64,000 nucleotides of DNA from Stenotrophomonas maltophilia (GTDB lineage: Bacteria > Pseudomonadota > Gammaproteobacteria > Xanthomonadales > Xanthomonadaceae). How positions within the stretch are numbered: the stretch's first letter is position 1; the number at the start of each line of letters is the position of its first letter. Of this stretch, positions 14,069 to 21,832 are shown one piece after another. The notes beneath the pieces are model-generated. The model made no database searches. It had not been told where the DNA came from and was given only the letters and a program-made list of their open reading frames with translations. Both the position numbers and the translations under genes were made by a program. The DNA lies in assembly GCA_002363385.1 (NCBI GenBank), contig DEVL01000003.1, positions 709,057 through 773,056 on the forward strand, read 5' to 3'.

Positions 14069-16542
14069 CCGGCGTTCTCCGCAGGGTTGCCGGCCAGCGA
14101 GCGCAGGGTGCGCAACGTGGCCTGCCAGGCGCGGTCGATCAGCCTGCCCTTGTCTTCGGTAACGATCCGCACCTGGCCGTGTGCCATCAGCCGCGCCAGG
14201 GCATCGAGCGAATGCTCGCCGACCTTCTGCCCGCGTTGATTGACGAACAGGGCGTTGTCGGTGATCAGGCTGTACCAGGACAGCCGCTGGCGGCGGATGT
14301 CGCCCTGCTGGTTGGTGGTGAACTCGAACCAGGTGCCGAACGGCAGCGTGCGCAGCTGGCGATAGCAGTCGTCTTCGGCGGTGCTGCGCGCGAGCGGGGC
14401 GACCTTGCGCGGGTCGCTGGCATCGGCCTGTTCGCCCAGCCGGGTGCGGGCGCGCAGGCGTGCGGTGAGTTCGGTGCGCGAGCTGCTGTCGTCCTCGCCC
14501 CCGGGCGTGGACAGGCGCCGCGCGATGGCGGCGGCTTCGTCCTGGTGGTAGCCAACCTGCAGCAAGGCGGACTCGACTTCGTTGCCCAGCACGTCATCGC
14601 GCTCGGCCGCGCCGGGCGCCAGACAGGTGACCTCGGCGATCCGGGCCGTTTCCTGCTGGCGCTGCTGCCACTGCGGCGAGGTTTCGCCGTTGCGCAGCAG
14701 GGTGAGCGTGAGTACGTCCGACCACGCCTGTTTGAGCAGCGCCTGCACGAAGCGCGGGGGCGCGGCCTGTGCGCACAGCTGCTCGATACTGGTGCTGGCC
14801 TGCTGCTTGGCCGCTTCCAGCCGCTCCTTGCCGCGGGCAGCCTCGACATGCCGCCGCTCGGCCAGCTCGGCCTTGTGGGCCAGGGCGCGGAAGTGCTGCT
14901 GGATGTCCTCGTTGGCGGTGTCGAAAACCGCCACGTCGCCGTCGTACTCGTTGACCACCTGATCTACGGCGTGGCCGAGCTTCTGCACCAGCTGCGGGTC
15001 CACGTCTTCCTCGCCCAGCCAGTTGGCGCCGGCCTCGGCCACCGCATTGAGCAGTTCACGCGCGGGGTGCTGGTCACGCACGAAGAACGCCGGGTCGGAC
15101 AACGCCGCACGGGCGACCGGCACCTGCAGCCGGGTCAGCAGGTCGGCGGCCACGGCCTCGGGCCGGACCTCGCGCTGGATCTGCCCGTACAGCATGTCCA
15201 GCAGATCGAAGGTGTCGCTGTCCTTGACGGTCAAGGCCGCCTGCGCGCCATGGTCCGCGCGGACCTGGGCAAGCAGGGCGTTGTGCAGATCGGCCATGCT
15301 GCGGCGTGCTCCGCCCGGGGCAACTGCCTGGGTCTGCAGCTTGGCCAGCGTGGCGTGCACGGCCTCAGCAGGAACGGCCAGCGCGGGGGGAGTTTCGGGG
15401 GTGAGCAACGCGGTGTTGGTGGGATGCCCGGGTGCCTCACCCGGCGGCGCGGCGGCCTGCGCGGTCATCGCGCCACCGCCCGGCGCCGTATGGGCGGCAT
15501 GCGCCTGGCGGGCCGCGCCCAGCAACTGGTGCAGGGCCGACATCGCCGGGGCGCCAAGGTCGGCCGCCGCAGGCGCGGCGTGGGTGGCCGTTGACGATGC
15601 AGGCGTCGACGCCGATGCCGCGGCCGCGGCACCGTCATCGGTGGGGGTGCGGTCGGCCGGGGGGGCGGCCGGCGGCGACATCGCCATGGCTTCCTGGGTC
15701 ATGGCTGCCCAGCCGGCGCTGGGGGCGCTGCCGTTCCAGCCGGTCAACGGGCGTGCGGCGGCGCCGCCACGGGCGCCGGGCAGGCCGCGCTCGGGACCGG
15801 TAATGATCCGGCGCGTCGTGGCCGAGCGCGCCAGATATGGGGTGTAGACCAGCCCGGGCAGCACACCTTCGTGCGCCAGCAGGATGTTGGCGCGCTCCAG
15901 CAGCTCACCCAGCCGTTCCAGCAGTTGGCGGTCGAACACGCGGTACAGCGCCAGCTGCGTTTCCAGGCCCAACGCGAAGTCCTCACCCAGGTCGCGCACG
16001 ATCCGGCACAACGCCTGCGGACCGAACGGCAGGTCATCGACATCGAAGGCCGGGCCGGCGGCGAGCACGCCGAAGCGTTGGCCAAGCAATTGCAGCGCGC
16101 TGGCCGAGCGCTGGGCTTCGCGGCGGATGATATCGACCAGGACGATGTCGCGATCCACGTCGGTGTCGTTGACCAGGGTCAGCGCAGTGGCGGTGACGGC
16201 TACCTCGGTCGACACGGTGCGCTGGGTGTGCCGCGGCCCGCGCAGGCTGGCCAGGCTGTCGCCCAGTGCGTCCAGAAAGCGTGGGCCGAACTGCGCGTTG
16301 ACCTCATGCAGCTGCCGGGCCTGCGCGAAGATATCCGCCTGGATCTGGCTGTTGCGGGCGCGCTCGGCATCGCGGAACAGCTCGCGCTCCAGCTCCACGA
16401 CGGTCATTCTGAGCGGGGTGGTGAGGGTCTGCACCGCCAGCCCGTGCAGCGCGGCCAGCAGGCGGCGCACGCGCGGGGGCGCGGCCACGCCCGCAAAGCG
16501 GGTCATGTCGGGCTGGGACGACGAAGGTGCGGGCGCAGACAT
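14065..16542 (-). CDS. DUF1631 family protein
   Basis: A large 825-residue protein of the DUF1631 family, sometimes mislabelled thymidine phosphorylase. The N-terminal third (about 30-260) is helical, followed by a low-complexity Ala/Pro/Gly stretch (about 270-380) and a long helical C-terminal part. The C-terminal part contains LGEEDVDPQLVQKLGHAVDQ, and near the end PFGTWFEFTTNQQGDIRRQRLSWYS resembles a PilZ-like beta barrel. No enzyme motif is visible. I chose the ATG at 16542. It overlaps the downstream PilZ gene by 4 bases, suggesting a c-di-GMP-linked function; that is inference. Confidence 0.82.
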   Translation of the reverse strand: MSAPAPSSSQPDMTRFAGVAAPPRVRRLLAALHGLAVQTLTTPLRMTVVELERELFRDAERARNSQIQADIFAQARQLHEVNAQFGPRFLDALGDSLASLRGPRHTQRTVSTEVAVTATALTLVNDTDVDRDIVLVDIIRREAQRSASALQLLGQRFGVLAAGPAFDVDDLPFGPQALCRIVRDLGEDFALGLETQLALYRVFDRQLLERLGELLERANILLAHEGVLPGLVYTPYLARSATTRRIITGPERGLPGARGGAAARPLTGWNGSAPSAGWAAMTQEAMAMSPPAAPPADRTPTDDGAAAAASASTPASSTATHAAPAAADLGAPAMSALHQLLGAARQAHAAHTAPGGGAMTAQAAAPPGEAPGHPTNTALLTPETPPALAVPAEAVHATLAKLQTQAVAPGGARRSMADLHNALLAQVRADHGAQAALTVKDSDTFDLLDMLYGQIQREVRPEAVAADLLTRLQVPVARAALSDPAFFVRDQHPARELLNAVAEAGANWLGEEDVDPQLVQKLGHAVDQVVNEYDGDVAVFDTANEDIQQHFRALAHKAELAERRHVEAARGKERLEAAKQQASTSIEQLCAQAAPPRFVQALLKQAWSDVLTLTLLRNGETSPQWQQRQQETARIAEVTCLAPGAAERDDVLGNEVESALLQVGYHQDEAAAIARRLSTPGGEDDSSSRTELTARLRARTRLGEQADASDPRKVAPLARSTAEDDCYRQLRTLPFGTWFEFTTNQQGDIRRQRLSWYSLITDNALFVNQRGQKVGEHSLDALARLMAHGQVRIVTEDKGRLIDRAWQATLRTLRSLAGNPAENAG

Positions 16543-16592
16543 CCGATGTTCTTCCAGCTCCCCTGAGAACACGGAATCTAACGGTTTCGCGG

Positions 16593-16676
16593 GGAGCCGG
16601 CCAGCGGCCGGCACTACCGGGCATGTGGGGAGCCGGCCGGCGCATAGGCGGGGTGCCGGCCAGCGGCCGGCATTAC
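16593..16676. repeat. REP cluster upstream of the DUF1631 gene
   Basis: Two full REP cores (16593-16617 and 16652-16676) share AGCCGGCC or TGCCGGCC, AGC, GGCCGGCA and a CTAC or TTAC end, which is GTAG on the minus strand. Between them is a degenerate third copy (16627-16648). The cluster fills the 156-base gap between the hemW stop and the DUF1631 start. Any DUF1631 promoter must lie within it or between it and 16543. Confidence 0.75.
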
Positions 16677-16698
16677 CCCTTGAGGCAGGCGCCGTCCT

Positions 16699-17916
16699 TC
16701 AGGGCAGGAACAGCTCGACCACGTCGTTGGTGAAGCGCCGGCCCAGCTCGGTCGGCGTGGCGCGATCGCCGCTGACGGTCATCCAGCCCTTGGCCACGGC
16801 CACACCCAGCGGCGTGGCGATCTGCGCACGGTCCAGCCCGGTACGCGATTCGAAATCCTTCAGGCCAAACCCTTCATGCAGGCGCAGCAGGTTGAGCATG
16901 TACTCGAACGGCAGGCGCTCGGCGCTGATCACATCGTCGCCGCCGATCGAGGCCAGCGTGCCGGCGGTATCCATGAAGGTCTGCGGGTGCTTGTGCTTCC
17001 AGCGGCGCAGCACGTGCTGCTCGGCACCGCTGCTGATCTTGCCGTGCGCGCCGGCGCCGATCCCCAGGTAATCGCCGAAGCGCCAGTAATTGAGGTTGTG
17101 CTGGCTCTGCCGGCCCGGCTTGGCATAGGCGCTGACCTCGTACTGCGCAAAGCCGGCCTCGGCCAGCATCTGCTGGCAGTGCTCCTGGATGTCCCACGCC
17201 GAATCCTCGTCGGGGATGCCCTGCGGCGGCCGCGCGAAGAACACCGTGTTCGGCTCCAGCGTGAGCTGGTAGTGCGACATATGCGTGGGCTGCAGCGCGA
17301 AGGCGCGCTCCAGGTCATGCTCGGCCTGGGCCAGCGTCTGCTGCGGCAGCGCGTACATCAGGTCGATGTTGAAGTTGTCGTAGCCGGCGTCCTGCGCCAG
17401 CTTCACCGCCCGCTCGGCCTCGCCACTGTCGTGGATGCGGCCCAGGCGCTGGAGCGCCGCATCGTTGAAGGTCTGGATGCCGAAGCTGATCCGGTTCACG
17501 CCGGCCGCACGGTAGCGGTCGAAACGGCCGTGCTCGGCGGTGCCCGGGTTGGTCTCCAGGGTCACTTCCAGATTCGGTGCGAAGCGCAGCCGGGCCGAGG
17601 CCGCCTGCAGGAAGCGGTCGATGGCTTCCGGCGGGAACAGGCTCGGCGTGCCGCCACCGAAAAACACACTGCTCACCACCCGGCCCCAGACCAGCGGCAG
17701 GTCCTGGTCCAGATCGCGGATCAACGCATCGATGTAGGCCTCGAACGGCAGTTCGCCCTTGGCCGCATGCGAGTTGAAATCGCAGTACGGGCATTTGCGC
17801 ACGCACCACGGCAGATGCACGTACAGCGCCAGCGGCGGCGTCACCAGCTGCGGGGCATGGTCGTGATCGCCGGTGCAGGCCTCGCCGGGCAGGTGGGAGC
17901 AGTGGTCGTGTGACAT
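16699..17916 (-). CDS. hemW: HemW-type radical SAM heme chaperone with His/Cys-rich N-terminus
   Basis: A 405-residue radical SAM protein of the HemW family (once called oxygen-independent coproporphyrinogen oxidase-like). The CxxxCxxC cluster motif is CVRKCPYC at about residues 38-45; FFGGGTPS and the HemW C-terminal domain follow. The family binds heme and delivers it to respiratory enzymes. It has an extra N-terminus before the barrel: within residues 1-20 are five His and two Cys. Its ATG overlaps the rdgB stop by one base (TGATG). It is the last gene of the rph-VOC-rdgB-hemW operon. Confidence 0.92.
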   Translation of the reverse strand: MSHDHCSHLPGEACTGDHDHAPQLVTPPLALYVHLPWCVRKCPYCDFNSHAAKGELPFEAYIDALIRDLDQDLPLVWGRVVSSVFFGGGTPSLFPPEAIDRFLQAASARLRFAPNLEVTLETNPGTAEHGRFDRYRAAGVNRISFGIQTFNDAALQRLGRIHDSGEAERAVKLAQDAGYDNFNIDLMYALPQQTLAQAEHDLERAFALQPTHMSHYQLTLEPNTVFFARPPQGIPDEDSAWDIQEHCQQMLAEAGFAQYEVSAYAKPGRQSQHNLNYWRFGDYLGIGAGAHGKISSGAEQHVLRRWKHKHPQTFMDTAGTLASIGGDDVISAERLPFEYMLNLLRLHEGFGLKDFESRTGLDRAQIATPLGVAVAKGWMTVSGDRATPTELGRRFTNDVVELFLP

Positions 17917-18509
17917 CAGAGCAGGGCGGGCAGTTTCTGCTTCAGCAGTTGCAGGGCTTTTGCGCGGTGGCTCATCGCGTTCTTCAGGTCCGGCGCCATT
18001 TCAGCAGCGGTCTGCGCCAGCACCGGGTCCAGGAACAGCGGGTTGTAGCCGAAGCCGTGGCTGCCGCGAAGCTCGTCTACGATGACGCCTTCCCAGCTGC
18101 CTTCGCAGATCAGCGGCTGCGGATCATTGGCATGGCGCAGCAGCACGATCACCGCGTAGAAGCGGGCAGTGCGGCGGTCAGCGGGCACATCGCGCATGGC
18201 CTCAAGCAACTTGGCATTGTTGGCGGCATCGTTGGTCGGGCTGCCGGCATAGCGTGCGCTGTACAGGCCGGGTGCGCCGTCGAGCGCATCCACGATCAGG
18301 CCCGAGTCGTCGGCCAGCGCGGGCAGGCCGGTGCTTTCGCAGGCGTGGCGCGCCTTGATCAGCGCGTTCTCGACGAAGGTCAGGCCGGTTTCCGGCACGT
18401 CGCTGACGCCCAGCGCGCCCTGCGCCACGATCTCCAGCGGCAGGCCGGCGAGCATCGCCTGCAGTTCTTTCAGTTTGCCGGCGTTGCCGCTGGCCAGGAC
18501 CAGTTTCAT
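17916..18509 (-). CDS. rdgB: dITP/XTP pyrophosphatase (RdgB/HAM1)
   Basis: A 197-residue house-cleaning enzyme that hydrolyses dITP, ITP and XTP to monophosphates, keeping deaminated purines out of DNA and RNA. Signature segments are LASGNAGKLKEL at the N-terminus, ALADDSGLIVDALDGAPGLYSARYAG, and SHRAKAL near the C-terminus. I chose the ATG at 18509 (MKLVLASGN). It overlaps the VOC-protein stop by ATGA and hemW by one base. The rph-rdgB-hemW order is conserved in many proteobacteria. Confidence 0.95.
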   Translation of the reverse strand: MKLVLASGNAGKLKELQAMLAGLPLEIVAQGALGVSDVPETGLTFVENALIKARHACESTGLPALADDSGLIVDALDGAPGLYSARYAGSPTNDAANNAKLLEAMRDVPADRRTARFYAVIVLLRHANDPQPLICEGSWEGVIVDELRGSHGFGYNPLFLDPVLAQTAAEMAPDLKNAMSHRAKALQLLKQKLPALL

Positions 18510-18895
18510 TGCTTGGGCTCCAGCAGATCCCACGTGTTGCCGTACAGATCGCGGAACACCGCGACCGTTGCGTAGACCTCCTCGCGTGGGGTTTCGAGGA
18601 AGGTCACGCCACGCGCGGTCATCGCCGCGTGGTCACGCCAGAAATCATCGGTGTTCAGGAAGAAGCCGACCCGGCCGCCGGTCTGGTTGCCGATCCGCGC
18701 GCGCTGTTCGTCGTTGCTTGCGCGCGCCAGCAACAGGGCTGCGGCGCTGCCGTCGGTCGGCCCGACCACCACCCAGCGCTTGTCACCCTGGTCGATGTCA
18801 TCGATCAGGGTGAAGCCCAGCGCGCCGGTGTACCAGGCGATCGCCTCGTCGTAGTCGGCCACCACCAGGGTGGTCAGGGCGATGCGACGGTTCAT
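18506..18895 (-). CDS. VOC-family (glyoxalase-like) protein
   Basis: A 129-residue vicinal-oxygen-chelate fold protein with two beta-alpha-beta-beta-beta modules. ALTTLVVADYDEAIAWYTGALGF opens the first; VFRDLYGNTWDLLEPK ends the second. Substrates of this superfamily vary widely (methylglyoxal adducts, catechols, antibiotics) and cannot be assigned here. It is inserted between rph and rdgB with ATGA overlaps on both sides, so it is co-translated with housekeeping genes. Confidence 0.88.
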   Translation of the reverse strand: MNRRIALTTLVVADYDEAIAWYTGALGFTLIDDIDQGDKRWVVVGPTDGSAAALLLARASNDEQRARIGNQTGGRVGFFLNTDDFWRDHAAMTARGVTFLETPREEVYATVAVFRDLYGNTWDLLEPKQ

Positions 18896-19620
18896 GCCTG
18901 GGCCAGTGCCGCCTGCTGCGCGGCGAACAGGTCCTTGATGCCCTTCTCGGCCAGGGCCAGCAGTGCATCCAGTTCATCGCGGCGGAAGGCGTGGCCTTCG
19001 GCGGTGCCCTGCAGTTCGATGAAACCGCCGCCGTCGTTCATCACAACGTTCATGTCGGTATCGCAGTCGCTGTCTTCGGCGTAATCCAGATCCAGCACCG
19101 GGGTGCCGCGGTACACGCCGACCGACACCGCCGCGACCGCGCCGAAGATCGGGTTGCGCTTGATGTCGCCGCGCTTGATCAGGAAGTTCACCGCATCCAC
19201 CAGGGCCACGTAGGCGCCGGTGATCGCGGCGGTACGGGTGCCGCCATCGGCCTGCAGTACGTCGCAATCGAGGGTGATGGTGCGCTCGCCGAGTGCGCCA
19301 CGGTCGATGCAGGCGCGCAGCGTGCGGCCGATCAGGCGCTGGATTTCCAGCGTGCGGCCACCCTGCTTGCCGCGGGCGGCTTCGCGGTCGTTACGGGTGT
19401 GGGTCGAACGCGGCAGCATGCCGTACTCGGCGGTCACCCAGCCTTCGCCCTTGCCACGCAGGAAACCCGGCACGCGGTTTTCCACGGTGGCGGTGCACAG
19501 CACGCGGGTCTCGCCGAAGCTGACCAGGACCGAGCCCTCGGCGTGACGGGTGAAGGCGCGCTCGATGCGCACTTCGCGCAGCTGGTCGGCCTGGCGGCCA
19601 CTGGGACGGGAATCAGTCAT
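18892..19620 (-). CDS. rph: Ribonuclease PH
   Basis: A 242-residue phosphorolytic 3'-5' exoribonuclease that trims tRNA 3' ends. Recognisable are the opening SRPSGRQADQLREVRIERAF, the SFGETRVLCTATVE segment, AEYGMLPRSTHTR, and the phosphate-binding core TLDCDVLQADGGTRTAAITG. The length is full, unlike the frameshifted E. coli K-12 gene. The ATG at 19620 is divergent from yicC with about 120 bases between. It is the first gene of a four-gene overlapping operon ending with hemW. Confidence 0.96.
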   Translation of the reverse strand: MTDSRPSGRQADQLREVRIERAFTRHAEGSVLVSFGETRVLCTATVENRVPGFLRGKGEGWVTAEYGMLPRSTHTRNDREAARGKQGGRTLEIQRLIGRTLRACIDRGALGERTITLDCDVLQADGGTRTAAITGAYVALVDAVNFLIKRGDIKRNPIFGAVAAVSVGVYRGTPVLDLDYAEDSDCDTDMNVVMNDGGGFIELQGTAEGHAFRRDELDALLALAEKGIKDLFAAQQAALAQA

Positions 19621-19740
19621 GCTCAAGTTCCGGTAAGACGGGGGATGCGGGGCCACGCCCGGGCCGGGGACCGGCGGGCGAGGAGGCTCTGAGGAGACCG
19701 CTAGGGTACCATTTGCACTTTGAGAGCACCGGAAACCCGC

Positions 19741-20601
19741 ATGATTCGAAGCATGACCGCCTATGCCAACGGCGAGCGCGCCACCCGCTGGGGCACGCTG
19801 GCCTGCGAGCTGCGCTCGGTCAACCACCGGTTCCTGGAGGTCGGCGTTCGCCTGCCTGAAGAACTGCGTGCGTTGGAGCCGCACCTGCGCGAGCGCGTCG
19901 CTTCCCGCTGCAGCCGCGGCAAGATCGATCTGGTCATGCGCCTGCGCGCGCCGGAGGTCACCGGGGCGCTGGTGGTCAACGATGCGCTGCTGGGCCAGCT
20001 CGGCGAGCTGGCGACCCGGCTGTCCTCGGGCTTCCCCAGCCTGCAGGTGAGCTTCACCGAACTGCTGCAGATGCCGGGTGTGATGCAGGGCGAGGCGGTC
20101 GATGCCGCCGCGCTGCATGCCGAAGCCCTGGCGCTGCTGGATACGGCCCTGGACGGCTTCGTCGCCGCGCGTGAGCGTGAAGGCGACAAGCTGGCCACCG
20201 CGATCCAGGAGCGCGTGGACAGCATCGAGCGCATCGCCGCCGAGGTCACCACCCTGATTCCGCTGATCCGCGAGGGCCAGCGCACCAAGCTGGCGGCCCG
20301 TCTGGCGGACCTGCCGCACCCGGTCGATCCCGGCCGTGCCGAGCAGGAGCTGGTGATGTGGCTGCAGAAGCTGGACGTGGATGAAGAGCTGGACCGCCTG
20401 GGCAGCCACATCGCCGAGATCCGCCGCGTCTTCCAGCAGCGTGAGCCGGTCGGCCGCCGCCTGGACTTCCTGCTGCAGGAGTTCAACCGCGAGGCCAATA
20501 CGCTGGGCTCCAAATCGGTGGACAGCCGGACCTCCAATGCCGCCGTCGAGCTGAAGGTGCTGATCGACCAGATCCGCGAACAGGTGCAGAACATCGAATG
20601 A
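19741..20601 (+). CDS. yicC: YicC-family endoribonuclease
   Basis: A 286-residue protein of the YicC/YloC family. It opens with IRSMTAYANGE, contains RSVNHRFLEVGVRLPEELR, and ends in the conserved C-terminal domain with FLLQEFNREANTLGSKS. YicC of E. coli has been reported to act as an endoribonuclease in RNA decay. I chose the ATG at 19741 (MIRSMTAY). The gene is divergent from rph and overlaps gmk by ATGA. The yicC-gmk-rpoZ-spoT order is conserved in gammaproteobacteria. Confidence 0.92.
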   Translation: MIRSMTAYANGERATRWGTLACELRSVNHRFLEVGVRLPEELRALEPHLRERVASRCSRGKIDLVMRLRAPEVTGALVVNDALLGQLGELATRLSSGFPSLQVSFTELLQMPGVMQGEAVDAAALHAEALALLDTALDGFVAAREREGDKLATAIQERVDSIERIAAEVTTLIPLIREGQRTKLAARLADLPHPVDPGRAEQELVMWLQKLDVDEELDRLGSHIAEIRRVFQQREPVGRRLDFLLQEFNREANTLGSKSVDSRTSNAAVELKVLIDQIREQVQNIE

Positions 20602-21263
20602 GCAGCCCGATCCCCTTTGTCGGCGCGCCTGCGCGCGGCACCCTGTACATCGTCGCCGCACCTTCCGGGGCTGGCAAGAGCAGTATCGTCAACGCCACCC
20701 TGGCCCGCGACCCGCAGATCGCCCTGTCGATCTCCTTCACCTCGCGCGCCACGCGCCCGGGTGAAATCAATGGCGAGCACTACCACTTCGTCAGCGCCGA
20801 GGAATTCGAGCGGATGATCGCCGCCGGCGATTTCTTTGAACATGCCTGGGTGCATGGCGACTGGAAGGGCACCGCGCGGCAATCCGTGGAGCCGCAGCTG
20901 TCGGCCGGCCAGGACGTGCTGCTGGAGATCGATTGGCAGGGCGCCCAGCAGGTCCGCCAGCTGGTCCCGGGCACGGTCACCGTGTTCATCCTGCCGCCGT
21001 CCAAGCAGGCGCTGCAGGACCGAATGCGCAAGCGCGGGCAGGACAGCGAGGCGGTGATCGCCCAGCGCCTGTCCGCCGCGCGTGAAGAGATGCTGCACTT
21101 CAACGACTTCGACTACGTGATCGTCAACGAGGTCTTCGAGACCGCGGTGGACGAACTGTGCGCCATCTTCACGGCCAGCCGCCTGCGCCGGGAGGCCCAG
21201 AAGGTCCGCCACGCGGGGCTCATCCAGGCCCTGCTGACCCAGGATCCGGCCACAACCGACTGA
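20598..21263 (+). CDS. gmk: Guanylate kinase
   Basis: A 221-residue P-loop kinase that phosphorylates GMP and dGMP to the diphosphates with ATP. Visible are the P-loop APSGAGKSSIV (about 20-30), the GMP-binding SFTSRATRPGEINGEHYHF, and LEIDWQGAQQV. An N-terminal extension of about 13 residues precedes the core. Its ATG overlaps the yicC stop. A separate promoter for rpoZ follows. Confidence 0.95.
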   Translation: MSSPIPFVGAPARGTLYIVAAPSGAGKSSIVNATLARDPQIALSISFTSRATRPGEINGEHYHFVSAEEFERMIAAGDFFEHAWVHGDWKGTARQSVEPQLSAGQDVLLEIDWQGAQQVRQLVPGTVTVFILPPSKQALQDRMRKRGQDSEAVIAQRLSAAREEMLHFNDFDYVIVNEVFETAVDELCAIFTASRLRREAQKVRHAGLIQALLTQDPATTD

Positions 21264-21290
21264 TTCGCAACGGCCTACTAGCCGGTTGGC

Positions 21291-21320
21291 TTGATTTTGT
21301 CCAGCCCTGGCCGGTACAAT
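21291..21320 (+). promoter_or_regulatory. Sigma70 promoter of rpoZ
   Basis: TTGATT (21291-21296), an 18-base spacer and TACAAT (21315-21320) lie in the gmk-rpoZ gap. Transcription would begin about 50 bases before the rpoZ ATG. Confidence 0.6.
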
Positions 21321-21375
21321 CCGTCCCCTTTCCCTCATTCGATTGAGCAGCCCTCACCGGCTGCCGGGAGCCCGC

Positions 21376-21675
21376 ATGGCCCGCATCACCGTAGAAGATT
21401 GTCTGGAAGTCGTTAACAACCGTTTCGAACTGGTCATGATGGCGTCCAAGCGCGCCCGTCAGCTGGCCAATGGCGTCCAGGCCACCCTGGACAACAGCGA
21501 AACCGAAGACAAGCCGACCGTGCTGGCGCTGCGCGAAATTGCCGCCCGCAAGATCGACAACGCCCTGATCGACGAAGTCGAGAAGGCCGAGCGCGAGCGT
21601 GCCGAGCGTGAAGCACTGGAATGGGCCGCTGCCGAAGTCGTCGCCGACGAAGACATGTCCAAGAACGACGACTGA
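21376..21675 (+). CDS. rpoZ: RNA polymerase omega subunit
   Basis: A 99-residue omega subunit that helps fold and hold the beta' subunit; in proteobacteria it also contributes to a ppGpp-binding site. The characteristic MARITVEDCLEVVNNRFELV start and ASKRARQL are clear. The C-terminal half is acidic and helical. I chose the ATG at 21376. It sits just ahead of spoT but is separated from it by a terminator hairpin (21706-21737). Confidence 0.96.
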   Translation: MARITVEDCLEVVNNRFELVMMASKRARQLANGVQATLDNSETEDKPTVLALREIAARKIDNALIDEVEKAERERAEREALEWAAAEVVADEDMSKNDD

Positions 21676-21705
21676 TCGCCTCACGCGTTCGTTGTTGTTG
21701 CTGCG

Positions 21706-21737
21706 AACAGCCCGCCTTCTGGCGGGCTGTTTCGTTT
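21706..21737 (+). terminator. Intrinsic terminator after rpoZ
   Basis: AACAGCCCGCC pairs with GGCGGGCTGTT around TTCT and is followed by TCGTTT. It separates rpoZ from spoT, so spoT probably has its own promoter or depends on read-through. Confidence 0.8.
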
Positions 21738-21832
21738 GGGCGGGTGGTGGATCCGGTGCACGCGTGTTGTTGCAGGTGAAACTCCCTGTTCAGGGGTTTG
21801 CCGATATCACGCCGCTGGCATAGTCTTTGAGC

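Noticed and set aside
18892..20661. A 589-codon minus-strand frame that would fuse rph to a long N-terminal extension across yicC.
   Set aside because: RNase PH motifs begin only at 19620 and the upstream part is antisense to yicC, which is clearly coding.
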